From Varroa destructor (taxonomy: Eukaryota; Arthropoda; Arachnida; Mesostigmata; Varroidae), in NCBI RefSeq assembly GCF_002443255.2, contig NW_019211458.1, forward strand, positions 21,065,643 to 21,129,642: a DNA stretch of 64,000 nt, given 5' to 3'. The position numbers were made by a program, and so were the translations under genes. Every line of letters starts with the position of its first letter. Positions within the stretch are counted from its first letter, which is position 1. Below are positions 13,070 to 24,000 of this stretch, piece after piece. The notes under the pieces were generated by a model. It worked only from the letters and a program-made list of their open reading frames with translations, searched no databases and had not been told where the DNA came from.

Positions 13070-13073
13070 ATAG

Positions 13074-13425
13074 GTTCATCAACGCGAGGCGGCGCATTGT
13101 GCAGCCGATGATCGACCAGTCGAACCGCGCCGGCATCCAGGAGGGAGGAGTGGGCGTCGGAGTGGCCGTAGGCGGTGTGGGCAGCATGGGTATGCCAGGA
13201 ATGCCGCCCGGAGCCGCTTATCCGCCTTCGGCACACACGATGTCGCAGCTACGCTCTCCCGTCCACTCTCACCAGATGCTCCTGCCCGGACACCCGCACC
13301 CGGCGGCTACAGCCGCCACCGCCGCAGCCATGATGATGGGCCATCATCCGGGTCTGGCCGGCGGTGCGCCCTCGCCCTACGACGCAGCCTCCGCCCAGCA
13401 CATCATGGACATCCACGCCAACTAG
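13074..13425 (+). CDS. hth: Homothorax/Meis TALE homeobox protein, terminal exon with recognition helix end and C-tail
   Basis: The first base completes the split Trp codon. The exon then reads FINARRRIVQPMIDQSNRAG, the end of homeodomain helix 3 with TALE Ile50, Asn51 and Arg53, which contact DNA. The tail follows: a Gly/Val-rich run (GGVGVGVAVGGVG), Met/Gly/Pro repeats (MGMPGMPPG), a His/Pro/Ala-rich segment with ATAATAAAMMMGHHPG, and the end ASAQHIMDIHAN before TAG at 13423-13425. The final MDIHA motif resembles the end of long Meis isoforms, supporting TAG as the main stop. The exon encodes 116 residues after the Trp. GC content is clearly higher than in the flanking DNA. Another frame is open across the end of the exon (13364-13588), but it is T/S/R-rich and looks like a shadow of the CAG-type repeats. 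Confidence 0.95.
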
Positions 13426-13560
13426 GCTTCGACGCCACCGACGCACGACCACCAGCAACAACAGCAGCATCACGAGCATGACCAACGGCAACCGCGTCAA
13501 CAGTTACATTACGCCGCCGTCGCCGCCGCTAGCACGCCACTCAAGCAGGAGGCCGACTGA
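13426..13560 (+). other. hth: In-frame open extension after the hth stop (candidate stop-codon readthrough region)
   Basis: Directly after TAG the same frame stays open for 44 codons to TGA at 13558-13560. The predicted extension begins ASTPPTHDH, has a QQQQQHH run, continues through Q/H/R and an Ala-rich AAVAAAS, and ends STPLKQEAD. About two thirds of the third positions are G or C, like the exon before it, and composition turns A-rich after the TGA. Against it: CAG/GCC repeats lack stops in several frames, the +1 frame is open here too, and TAG-G is not the leakiest context. Plain 3' UTR is the default reading. Confidence 0.35.
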
Positions 13561-15147
13561 AGGACCGTCAACATCGAAAAGGAATTGAGGGTGACGTTGA
13601 AATCTCAATTCAATGGGAGGATCCGCGTCGCACAAGGTCCAATGGTCAACAAGTAACTATTAGTGCCATGCGAGCGGTGGTCATGTACTAACGTGGTTGT
13701 ACGCATCTAACAATAATACTAACAGCGACAACAACGACGAGAAGAGCAACTGTAAAACAGAGAACAACAATAGCAGGTGATAACGATACAGGTGTACCTC
13801 AACAGCATCAGCAAGACAGGAACGGGCGACCGGTGAACGACCGGTCAGTTCTGACCAGTAGGTCGTCCGAGGCGACCTTAGAACGAAAACGTTGGCAAAC
13901 ATGTCTGGCGCAGTGCATATGCAGTTGTGTGGTTTTTTCGTTCATGACGTAGAGATGGTACGTAAGGTTACAAGAAGTGACGCTGTGGCATAAAAACAAC
14001 AAGCTTGCGACTGGCCAAATGTGCTTCGTCCAAACATGACAAGACGAGGACGTCCTGGCACCGTCATAACGGAACCGAAATAACCTGGCTTCCAGTATAT
14101 AGCAACGAAACAAGCGGAGCGTACGATAAAATGCATACGAACAGTCACACGGCGACAGAGAACGTACAACTGAAAGAAAAAGCAGAACGTTAACAGAGAG
14201 CTTTTTACCGACGTGTGTACGGAGCGGGTCGCGAGCGAAGATCGATTCCTCCGATTGATTATACTGCACTAGTTAAGTGTTGCCTCATCTTATAAAAAGG
14301 ACAATGAAATTAAAGGGGCACCAAACAATGTTGAAGCTGATTTAGAACGAAGGTATATTGGAAAAGGGACCTCGTGGCGGAATCGAATTAAAAAGCAAAG
14401 AGAAGCAAACGTGCGAAAATTCGGCTGTTGGCTGACAATTTTGCAATGGCAGAGAATTATGGGCGAAAACAATTATATAGTCTACAATATAGCACTAAAT
14501 AGAAGAGGGATAAAAGACATCTGAACTGCGGATCATCAAGAAATCACCGACACCCAGGCGCTCTTTGTTCATCGATGCCGACCACAGCGATAGCGGGACG
14601 ACAGTAAAATGGGTAACACGTGAAATCAACTGGCATTGTCAAACACGTTGATACGGCTGAAAGGCGAGCGAAATGGCGGGAAATTCGAACGAACAACGAA
14701 GACTTGACAAACGCGTATGGCGCCAAACAGTGCGAGGACAGCTGTGCCGGAATCCGTCGCCAAGACGAGAAAACATCTTCAAGAAGGGGTTGTGGTGAAG
14801 ACCGACTGGTCAGCTCTGGCTGGGAACGAGCTTAGTTAGGTAGTCACTTTCACACTACGAGAAGGAGATCATCCAATGGTGAAAACGAAGAAAATCAGAT
14901 ATGATGAGACGAACGAGCAGAGGCCAAAGGCATCACTTTCATTGAAACCTCATATTCACATCATACCTGTCGTCGTACAGGATCGAGCGAACGAGATGGT
15001 TCAATGATGATAGTGGTTCGCCGGTGGAGCCACGGGAAAGACATCCTTTTTTCCGCCGGGGACTGATCTGAATTGTCGATATAGCAACAGCATCAACAAC
15101 ATCAGTACCAGCTATCAAACACAAATGAACAATAATTGTTTTTGTTA

Positions 15148-15172
15148 ACAACAACAACAGCAGCAGCAACAA
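15148..15172 (+). repeat. CAA/CAG trinucleotide repeat
   Basis: An interrupted ACA/CAG tract of about eight units inside the presumed hth 3' UTR. Confidence 0.8.
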
Positions 15173-15698
15173 TAGTTATAATCGTACTTCGTTAGAAGGT
15201 CTAGCAGACAACCAGGGGTTAATACTAAAAAGGAAGTTATGCTACAACATCTAAATAATGTGTACTGGCAAATAGTTTCATAACATTCCCATGCGGCACA
15301 GGAAAACTAAGGTAGAATTACTGACGCATAAGTCGACTTCCACCGAATCGACTAGCTCCTGTTGTGGATGAACTTCGACATCTATTTACGTTCGTAGAAA
15401 CAACAATACCAACAAACACATAATGAATCAGTGACAGCAAGATACATTTCCGTGTTTCGGCCGAAGTTTCGGACCTCGCCAAGGCGGTCATTCATCCACG
15501 TCGTCTACCAACGTGGAGAATACGTTCCAGAAAGAAATTCTCATATGTTGTCGTCAACGAACTAAACCGTTAGCGAGAATGGAGAGCAAATTGAGCGCCA
15601 GCATGCGTATCAATGAAAATGTCCGTGAAGAAGAACGTATGTGAAACGTATCTATTTGTGGATGAGTGCGTATGCGCTGAGTACCTCTCATATCCCCC

Positions 15699-15704
15699 AA
15701 TAAA
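15699..15704 (+). terminator. hth: Candidate proximal polyadenylation signal of hth
   Basis: Canonical AATAAA about 2.3 kb after the hth stop. A GT-rich stretch around 15760-15800 could serve as the downstream element. Confidence 0.35.
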
Positions 15705-16875
15705 CACATACACACACAAAGTGGAAACCAAGCACTATAATTGCCTCTATACTGAATCTAGGGGTGATTTTAGTGAGTGTAGTGGACGTGTTTACCGTGG
15801 CTAGTAGATGCTTGGTAAGAAAAAAATATATCATTGTAGACCCCTCATAACCCTGCCCCATTCTCTACACGAAGGTTGATATACGGCCAGGTGGTGATCA
15901 TACAGAATTAAAAGGGTTTGATGACCGCCCCCGCGTATCGACCGCAGTACACCCACGACACACCTAAGGGAGCGTGAATGTTGTCAGCAACATGAAAGAG
16001 AGTGGACTAATCCTAAAAAGCTAATTAACAGACAAAAACTGAAAGCAACAAGAAGGAATTACCAATTACACTATAAAAATAATTATATAATTACAATGGA
16101 GACGATCGAGATTTTTTGTTGGTCTAAATGCACGTTTGTGTACGTTTGTGTTGTTGTGGCCAACTCCGCCAAGGGGCGTACGTGACGCGAACCCGCGAAC
16201 CACGAGCCATGGAGTGCAATACTGCGACTGATGATGATAATATTATTAATATGGATGAATACAGAGCAGATATATAGAAACTGAGGATGGAGAAAACGGA
16301 TACACATACATTATATAAATATTATATATATGTAACGACAGAAAGAAAATACGAGGAATAGGCACGTCAAGCAAAATACACAAGAATTTAATAATTATTA
16401 TTATTATAATAGCGACACACTGATGATAAACATCAATAATTATGATGATGATCAGTTAACTGCGAAGATGATCATAATGATGAGAGAAAGCGAGAGAGAA
16501 AGAGAAATGCGATACAAAACGATAATGAGTGAGTCTCAGGTGTCATTTTTTGCACTGCAAAATAGAAATGGACCAAGTTTGAAACAAAAACTTGCGTCCG
16601 ATCTCCATAGCGGTCTTCGACCAGCCCGGCACCTCGGGCTCCTACTAATAAATACCAAGATAACTGGGACACAGCGGGCAGAAAGATAAACCTTTAATTG
16701 CCGTTCGCTGCTAAACCCACATCGCGGAAGAATCCTGGTGAGTGTTTAAGTGAACACAAGCCGAGCTGGTCAACTACGGGCGGGCCGCTTCTAGTTCCCT
16801 TCCCTCCATATACGTACATGGATTCGTTCTACGGCGGAACGCGATCTGACCGAATATCGTATAGAGGACCTACAC

Positions 16876-16876
<1 letters not shown>

Positions 16877-16906
<30 letters not shown>
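16877..16906. repeat. (TA)15 microsatellite
   Basis: Thirty bases of uninterrupted TA within the presumed hth 3' UTR. Confidence 0.95.
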
Positions 16907-16907
<1 letters not shown>

Positions 16908-18050
16908 CTATTGTTACATGATTGGGCTGCTATGCTAACCAATAGCAACGAGATTAACTATAATAGAACTCGGTTCACATCTAGCCTTCGCCTAACACAA
17001 AACGCTTACTTATATGTAAACAAACTACAATACCTGGAAATTAACATCTCCTTACATACATATGTAAGCGAAGTACACGTAATTTCATCCTATAAGGAGG
17101 CCCGAACGCTGAAGCTAAATAGATTGATTGTCGTTGACGGGCTCTCAAAAATACGGTTCATTCAAAAAGTAGCTAAAGAGATATATACATCCAACAAACG
17201 TACATATACTATTCGTTCGAATTCATCATTCAAATTTCCCGCCAAATCTCTACCCGATGGCAGCAGAGTACCCTGGAAAGCAAGCAGCCCAAATTTCTGC
17301 TAGGGACAGAAGCAAAACTTGAAATAGGCTATGTATATTTGTGTGTACCATAATAGTTAAAGCAGAGATACGATAATGATTATAATACTAATAATGGTAG
17401 AACTTATGATAATACGAGGTAAAGGCAAAAACGCTTCGAGCCGAGATGCCTGAATAATGATATGAAAATAATTCTAGTAATAATAAAAGCAGAAAAATGA
17501 GACCGAGCTTGCAAAAAGTAACAAAGAATAGTGGACGGATACTGGCGATAACAGGTAACGGACAGATGGTGGAAATTAGGAAGAAAATAAACAGGATCCC
17601 AATATTGATGTTGAAAAATGACAAACCAATTCTACACTAAGAACGAGAGTAACTTACTATTATTACTGATCATCGCTCCGTTCTACAACGCAGTAGTCAA
17701 ATCGCCTAACTTCAAAGGGTCGACTCAACGAAAAAGCAAATGGCTGAATGTTAAAATGAGGTGCGTTTGAACAAGAAGGAAAACAGGGGTTGACGGGGGT
17801 AAAGAAATACGGAATGGAAAAGGTTTCGACATAGTAGAGCAGCGATCGCGCAAAAAAACACAGAAATGAAACTGGGCGAAAATAACGGAAGGTCAATAAG
17901 AGATGAAAGAAGTGGTGGTGAAAATAGAACACAACAGCAGGGAGAGAAAAACAAGAGGCAGAGAGTGAGAGAGAAATAGGGATGCTATGATAAATATGGG
18001 GTTACCATTGTACATTTTTGAGTATGCTGTAACAAACTATAATATGAGAT

Positions 18051-18056
18051 AATAAA
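18051..18056 (+). terminator. hth: Candidate distal polyadenylation signal of hth
   Basis: AATAAA in ATGAGATAATAAATTATT at the end of the A-rich region. Strand composition changes soon afterwards, which makes this a reasonable distal transcript end. Confidence 0.35.
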
Positions 18057-21000
18057 TTATTATAAATCAATTAATAGTGTCATCTTTACTAGTGCTAATC
18101 ATGTAAGAAGTAATTAGTAATTAATATTTCAAATTAATAATAATAATATAACAGAAATATGTGAGGTTCATTTAAGAGGTTTCAAAAGTTGTCGCTAACT
18201 GAGTTAGAAGTAACGACATCATATAATTCCACGATATGGTAGGTTATACTATTTGCTGCTGCATATGTAGGTTGGATTCTGGTAAGGTTCTGAAAGCAGA
18301 GAAATACGCAAGAAAAATACAATGAAATCAATGTAGGGCATGTGTAATGACTTTGGAGTGATTTTCTGTCCAAATATTTTTCCACTTACTACGGTGAAAA
18401 GTTGTGAATCAATATCAGTGATTTTGTCCTTATAGGATTCGATGATGTTTTTTTAATCTCATGTTTCAGGCATTCCGTGTCGTATCCTCTGTGCTGCTAT
18501 CGCTATTAGGCATTCTGTCAAACAGCTGGCTGGCTGGCTCCGAGTCCCGTGTTGTTTCCTGGGTTTTTTTCAAAAAAGAGTGATGCGTCCATATCCTGTA
18601 AAGATCCATAAGTCACTTAAAAAACGGACTTGACCCTACCCACCCTCCATTAATGGGCGGCTGGTAGGTTTGGTCCCATCAAAATGTAGACCTGTAAGAA
18701 AGGGTGGGTACTACCTTGCATAAAATAGCTCTAACGAAGTTTTTAGTAATGGGCTCTGCGGCCTGCCTATTGATGTTGCTTAAACTAGTGCCGTATTCAC
18801 CCCTTTTTAGGTATGCGACCCAAATGATTGATATCAACGTGATGCCCAATTACGTGGGCTTACATAACCTAGAAATCGTCTGTTGATTGGAAACGTATCC
18901 GATTTTGTCGAGAGAATTTCATCCTTCATTATTGCTTTCATCGTTCAATAAATATTCAATTTTATGTTGGAGACGTAAGTGGTGGAAGGCGGGTAGGACC
19001 TGGCGGCGACTATTGTTCTATACAGCAAGGTCATCTGTATGCATTGTGACGTTTACTAGCGATGCTTACATTTTCTGCGCTGCAGAAGCTTGAAAATGAA
19101 CGAGCGATAAAAATGAGAACTGACGTTTTAATCATGGACGAAACCATAATAGTTTGTAAGATAGTTCACGTTCTGGCATTGTAGTGTTGATCTGTAGTAG
19201 AATTTTTAGCATATTCAGAATGCTTACACTAATGGAACTCTCAGACACGCCAGTCTTTCGAGTGTTCTTATTCTAAAGACAGTCTGGAAATTAACAACGC
19301 CCATACCTTTCTTTGCAGAAGTTTTTTCGAGGTCTTCTAGGAATACTGAGCATGCCACCATAGTTAAGGCATGAATTCAAGCGTCACACAGGAAGGCTTG
19401 CTAAAAACTTGTTCACAGCTCTTTTTCCCTCCCGCCATCACTTTGGGTTAATCAGGTTTATTCTTTGACCTGAACCGAGAGAAATGGAAGGAACACTGTA
19501 CTTGATTTTTCTTTTTAATTCACGCAATCAGAGAGAATTTATGAGATTGGCCAGGAGTTTAGGCCCTCGGCAACAGTTTAAATGACATGATTGTTCCAGT
19601 CGTGCCGTTATGTAAGTAAGCATGACTGGCCGAAAAAGCCAGCCGCTCAAAGCAATGCTTAGCGGTGATACCAAAGGGAAAACATTTACTAGCCTTATTT
19701 GATTGAGATATTTTAATGGGGTGCACATTCGCATGGACTTCACCAAGCCATCATAATGGTATAGGAAGTCGGCGTTGTCCTAGATTACTAACACTGGCTG
19801 TCTTTAGGAGCATGATGATGAGTCGCAATTTAGTTAGTAGAAATAGTCATTTGAGTTATTCTTGGGTAAACACTCCCCCTCTAAGTTACTAAGTATGGCC
19901 AAATAAGGTGGAATAGTGTATACTAATTAGTGCATCGATAGGAACATTACTTCAGCTCATCTAATGGCAACAAAAAAAACGTCGGAATCGACCCGTCCCA
20001 CTTATAAACAACACTGAGAATTAGAAAAGTTCTCGTTTTCATAAAGTAATGCCCAATAATGACTTGATACGTCGCAATAGCGATAATGCTTTGCATTCTG
20101 CTTGCTTTAAATCATAGGCACTGCTTAAGCCTATTTTACCTAGGAGACGACAGTAGCATTAGGGAATAAATTCAAGTGTATTGGACTAAATGGGGACTGA
20201 GGTATACGCCTCTTTGTAATGACAAAGCTCTTAATCGCAGTACGGTACACCTGAACAGAAATCTGAACTAAGTGCCCACCCTCGTGTTCAACACAGGTAA
20301 CCTTCAAATTTGCGCGAGGTGTTCGAACTTTTTATTGGTCGATACTGGGTAAAATGATAGGAAATGTTGGAGAAACAGGAGAACCCCATTCCGCTTATGA
20401 CGGCAAATTTGTTACTTGTTTTTTAGCTGCCTAAACGTGCTCCTTAACAAAAAAATGTTTTTTTTTTTCACATCGTACATGGCTGACGAGGCTCAAATAG
20501 ACATTTTTCCTTCGACCACTTTATATAATCTTACGAACGTATGTATTATCTATGTGTTTATTAAAATTAGTTAAAAAATTCGAGTCGCGGGCACTCGTTT
20601 ATGTACTCCAATGCAGCTAGCTTTTGTGATATTGTAGCAGTTTATATGAGACACACTTATATGCTCAAGGAAAGGGGGACAAAAGTTTTTCGAACTTTAT
20701 ATAATACAATTTTTATGTCTATCACTATTCAGCAACCTAAATGGAAATTAACCATTTGTCCATTAACATCGTTGCCCCTTCTGTGGCTGCCCTATTACCA
20801 CAGTAACAAATCAGTGCAAACACAAAATATATAAAACTACCTTTTAGGTCCAGCGCGTTCTTTATCTTTGATGACATCTGTACGTATCCAGCCGTTAACT
20901 ACTTAAGCACACTGGTGGTTTAGACCAAAAACTACTTGCGCGCGTATTCCACGAAGAGTTCCCTATGTATATACATGCATAATTAAATAACATTTCAGGT

Positions 21001-24000
21001 TCATACCCTTTAAAAAGGTTAGGAAATTTTGTCGCCAGACATATAGTTAAGGTTCCTATTTGCCGACACCAAATGCGTGTGGGATATCAGCATGTGCCTT
21101 TAAGCCTGACATATGTTTCGATCGCCAATGATCCTGATTAGTATTTTGCGAATTGGCCTATGCGTAGGCATCGTTCCTTTTGTCAGGGCAATTAACTGGG
21201 TAAGTTGCAGTTTGATATCTGTCGTTTAAAGACAGCCTACCAAACCAACAAATGTTATATATTATTATCATTGTTCATGTTCATAGAAATATCTGTGCAA
21301 CAAACCAATATTTATTCTATAAAAAAAGCAGAATACACGTAAGCCAATGGGCAAGCTATTAGAGAAAAATAAAGTAATCGGGGGCTACTACAGATGGAAG
21401 TGAACGTAATGGACTATTGTGTCTGACACAGGGCACAAAACTAATTTTACCGTAGCCTAGCTTTCTGCCGGCTTTTAGATAGATCGTAAATTTTGCTATT
21501 ATTTAAAGCTATGTAGTTTCTAAACAGTCTGGAGCAAAGACGGTTAAGCTTTGGGTCGCCCCTGTTTTATATACGCCTACGTATATATGTGTTTTGCCTG
21601 AATTTCAGCACTCCGTAGTAGAGTGTTACGTTGGAGTTGTTATGCAATATCCGTATAGCGTCTGTCTGTATGTTACTGTCATGAAGCTTTTCTTCAATCG
21701 ATTGCTTTAGCCAAGTCTCCGTAAAATCAGGATACAAGATAAATCTTGATGTACACTTTTATAGAACTTAGAATATAGCGGCGAGTTAGGGACTTATAAA
21801 AGAACTAAAATAAATATGCGCTCTGTTAACTTCTATGTACAGAGTAACTTATTCTTTCCTATGCATGCTGCTATCGTGAGTTTACGCGCTTTGTAATTTC
21901 ATATTGAAAAATAATGTACGTTGTCCTTTTTCGGACGGCTCTTTATTTCGCATGAGGCAAACATCATTTGTGCGGCTTTGTGCTTCCTGTGATCATAGTG
22001 ACGACAGTCGAACAATATAAACAACATGGAAATATAATGGTTTAGCGTGTGCCTAGAATTTTTGTTCCGTCGTGGCAAGAAGATTTACGAGAACGAAAAT
22101 AGCTTGGGTAGAGCTCACTCAGCAGTTTCCCTTCTTTGGCCTAGCAAAAACACCTTTGGCCTAGTAAGGACACTGATCAGTCAAATGCCCTTTCGTGGAT
22201 GCAAATGCTGTTCTTGATGGTATATGCACAAGTCAGACTATAAGAAATATCGGAATATCTCTTAATTTTACTTTAGCTAATCTAAGTGAAGGCATGTAAG
22301 TTGGCTTATAACTTATAACTTTTTGCTTTTTGGCATTGATTGTTGCGAATAACTCTGCTCGGGCTTTTGTTAATTTTTCACACGCTTTTTGCTGTGCTGA
22401 TTAGTGGTAAATGTCCATACATCTATGTATGTTACCCAGGGCCTGAAACCTACTTATCAGACTCTTTTGTGCGACTTGCCTGAGCGACAGCAAATGGGTA
22501 ATACTTTGAGTACTGCTTTTGTCATCTTTGAAGAAGTTCTCTCATTGAGGACCACTGAAGCGCTATTGTTCTTTTAATAAAATATTACACTTTGAAAGGT
22601 AATAAAGCGTTTATCGATTATGAAGTGAATAAGTAAACAACTTCTTTTAAATATTTCTAACCCCTTTTTTAATTATATCGGAAGTAACTGCTGCAAGTTT
22701 AACAAAACTGCTGAGGTACACAAGAAGTTAGTTAAGCAACATACAACTTTAAGAAGCCACACCAAGGGTCCTTAATAAAGCTTCGTAAACGAACAATTCA
22801 CCATTCATTCATCTGCCAGCCTTAATTTAAATTTTTACAAAAATGGTATCTTTTCCATTTTGATCGTTGATATAATTTGTCAACATATGCGATTATTTTA
22901 TAATTTTTTAGTGCTAAAGACGATACTGGCGCCTTATGGCATAATTGCAAAAAAAAAGTGGCATTTTTTGGAAGAAATCTTCGTTTGCTTTTACGAACCT
23001 GCCTTTATATTATAGTTATAGCCGTTAATCTAAATACTAATAATTCACCACTAGCACCACTTTAGCTCTGGATCTATGATTCTTTTTTTTTGACACTTTT
23101 ATTGATCTGACATAGCAGGGCTCAAATTGGGCCGAATTTAAATGCTGTCAGAAATATTGGTATCAAGCTTTTAAATGGATCAGTGAATGAGTGAATGTTA
23201 AAAGCGACTTCAACGCCCCAGTAAATACGAAACAGCTTATAGAATTAAGATTGACCGTTCCATACTTCGAAATTAATCTCGAAACGTCTGCATGATATTA
23301 ACTAATTTCTGCATAGTCTGTAATAAGTGCCGAAACGAACTGTAAATCCTGAGTAATCTCACATTAATTGGTGAACAAAGGTAGTCGCAATGAGAAGGTG
23401 TTTGTGAGGACTTCCTTTGCAATAAACACCCTGCACAGTAAAAATCATATAGACACAAACGCTATCACTGAACCATTAAATTCGATTTTTTGTGAAAGCT
23501 TATCAGTCCCAAAATCCTGGGTCTGTTTCTTGTGAGAGAAGATAGACTTTCCGCCGAAGTTGTATCGGGCCGTATGCTGTATACCGCCTGACTTATAGAT
23601 TTGATCCAAAATTTGGAGATAACTTCGCTATTATATCCGCCATTGCAATAAAGTTGACGCGAACAAAGTTTAACAGCTGTATAAAAAAAAAAATACATCC
23701 ACCTGCAAAATACGTACTGTAGATAGATAACACGGAGGAAGCCACGATGGCAATCTTTTACCGCTCATGCGTTTAATAGTACGAGTATCGAAATAATGGG
23801 CATGTATGGTATACGATACCACGGATAGTACCGTGTACCTAAATAGCACCAATTCTTAGCTTAAAGTTCGATTGATTGGAGTTAAGTTGTAATTTATAGT
23901 ATATGTGAAAACTTAAAGGATATGAGCAGTACTTATGTTACTTAAGAAGCTTAACTAATTATGATAACTAGCGATAATTTAATATGACCCATGTAGTTAA

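Larger units (their letters stand above)
1917..13073 (+). other. hth: Large hth intron (11,157 bp) splitting the Trp48 codon
   Basis: Runs from donor GTTAGT at 1917 to acceptor CTCTCTATAG at 13073. The ORFs inside are under about 100 codons, occur on both strands and match nothing I recognise. Overlapping ORFs of 94-97 codons sit on both strands at 11331-11633 in a slightly GC-richer patch. Other content: a GC-rich inverted repeat at 11101-11118, a GA run at 11757-11783, a T13G13 run at 12247-12272, and an 18-nt word at 10369-10386 repeated in the 3' UTR. Large introns of developmental regulators often hold enhancers, but none can be identified here. Confidence 0.92.
13426..18056 (+). other. 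hth: Probable long 3' UTR of hth
   Basis: No recognisable coding sequence follows the hth stop. The + strand is A-rich with few T runs, with CAA/CAG repeats at 13455-13475 and 15148-15172. Several AATAAA hexamers occur (15699, 16647, 17482, 17586, 18051). The A-richness makes the - strand appear to contain long ORFs, such as one of 153 codons at 13808-14269; none resembles a known protein. A + strand ORF at 16911-17303 (130 codons, non-ATG start) is Asn/Ser/Lys/Thr-rich and unrecognised. The true 3' end is unknown; a shorter UTR ending near 15.7 kb is equally possible. Confidence 0.5.

Noticed and set aside
13364..13588. 74-codon frame overlapping the hth stop in the +1 frame
   Set aside because: Composition (T/S/R/P) is what the CAG/GCC-rich DNA yields when read out of frame; kept only as a caution against the readthrough idea.
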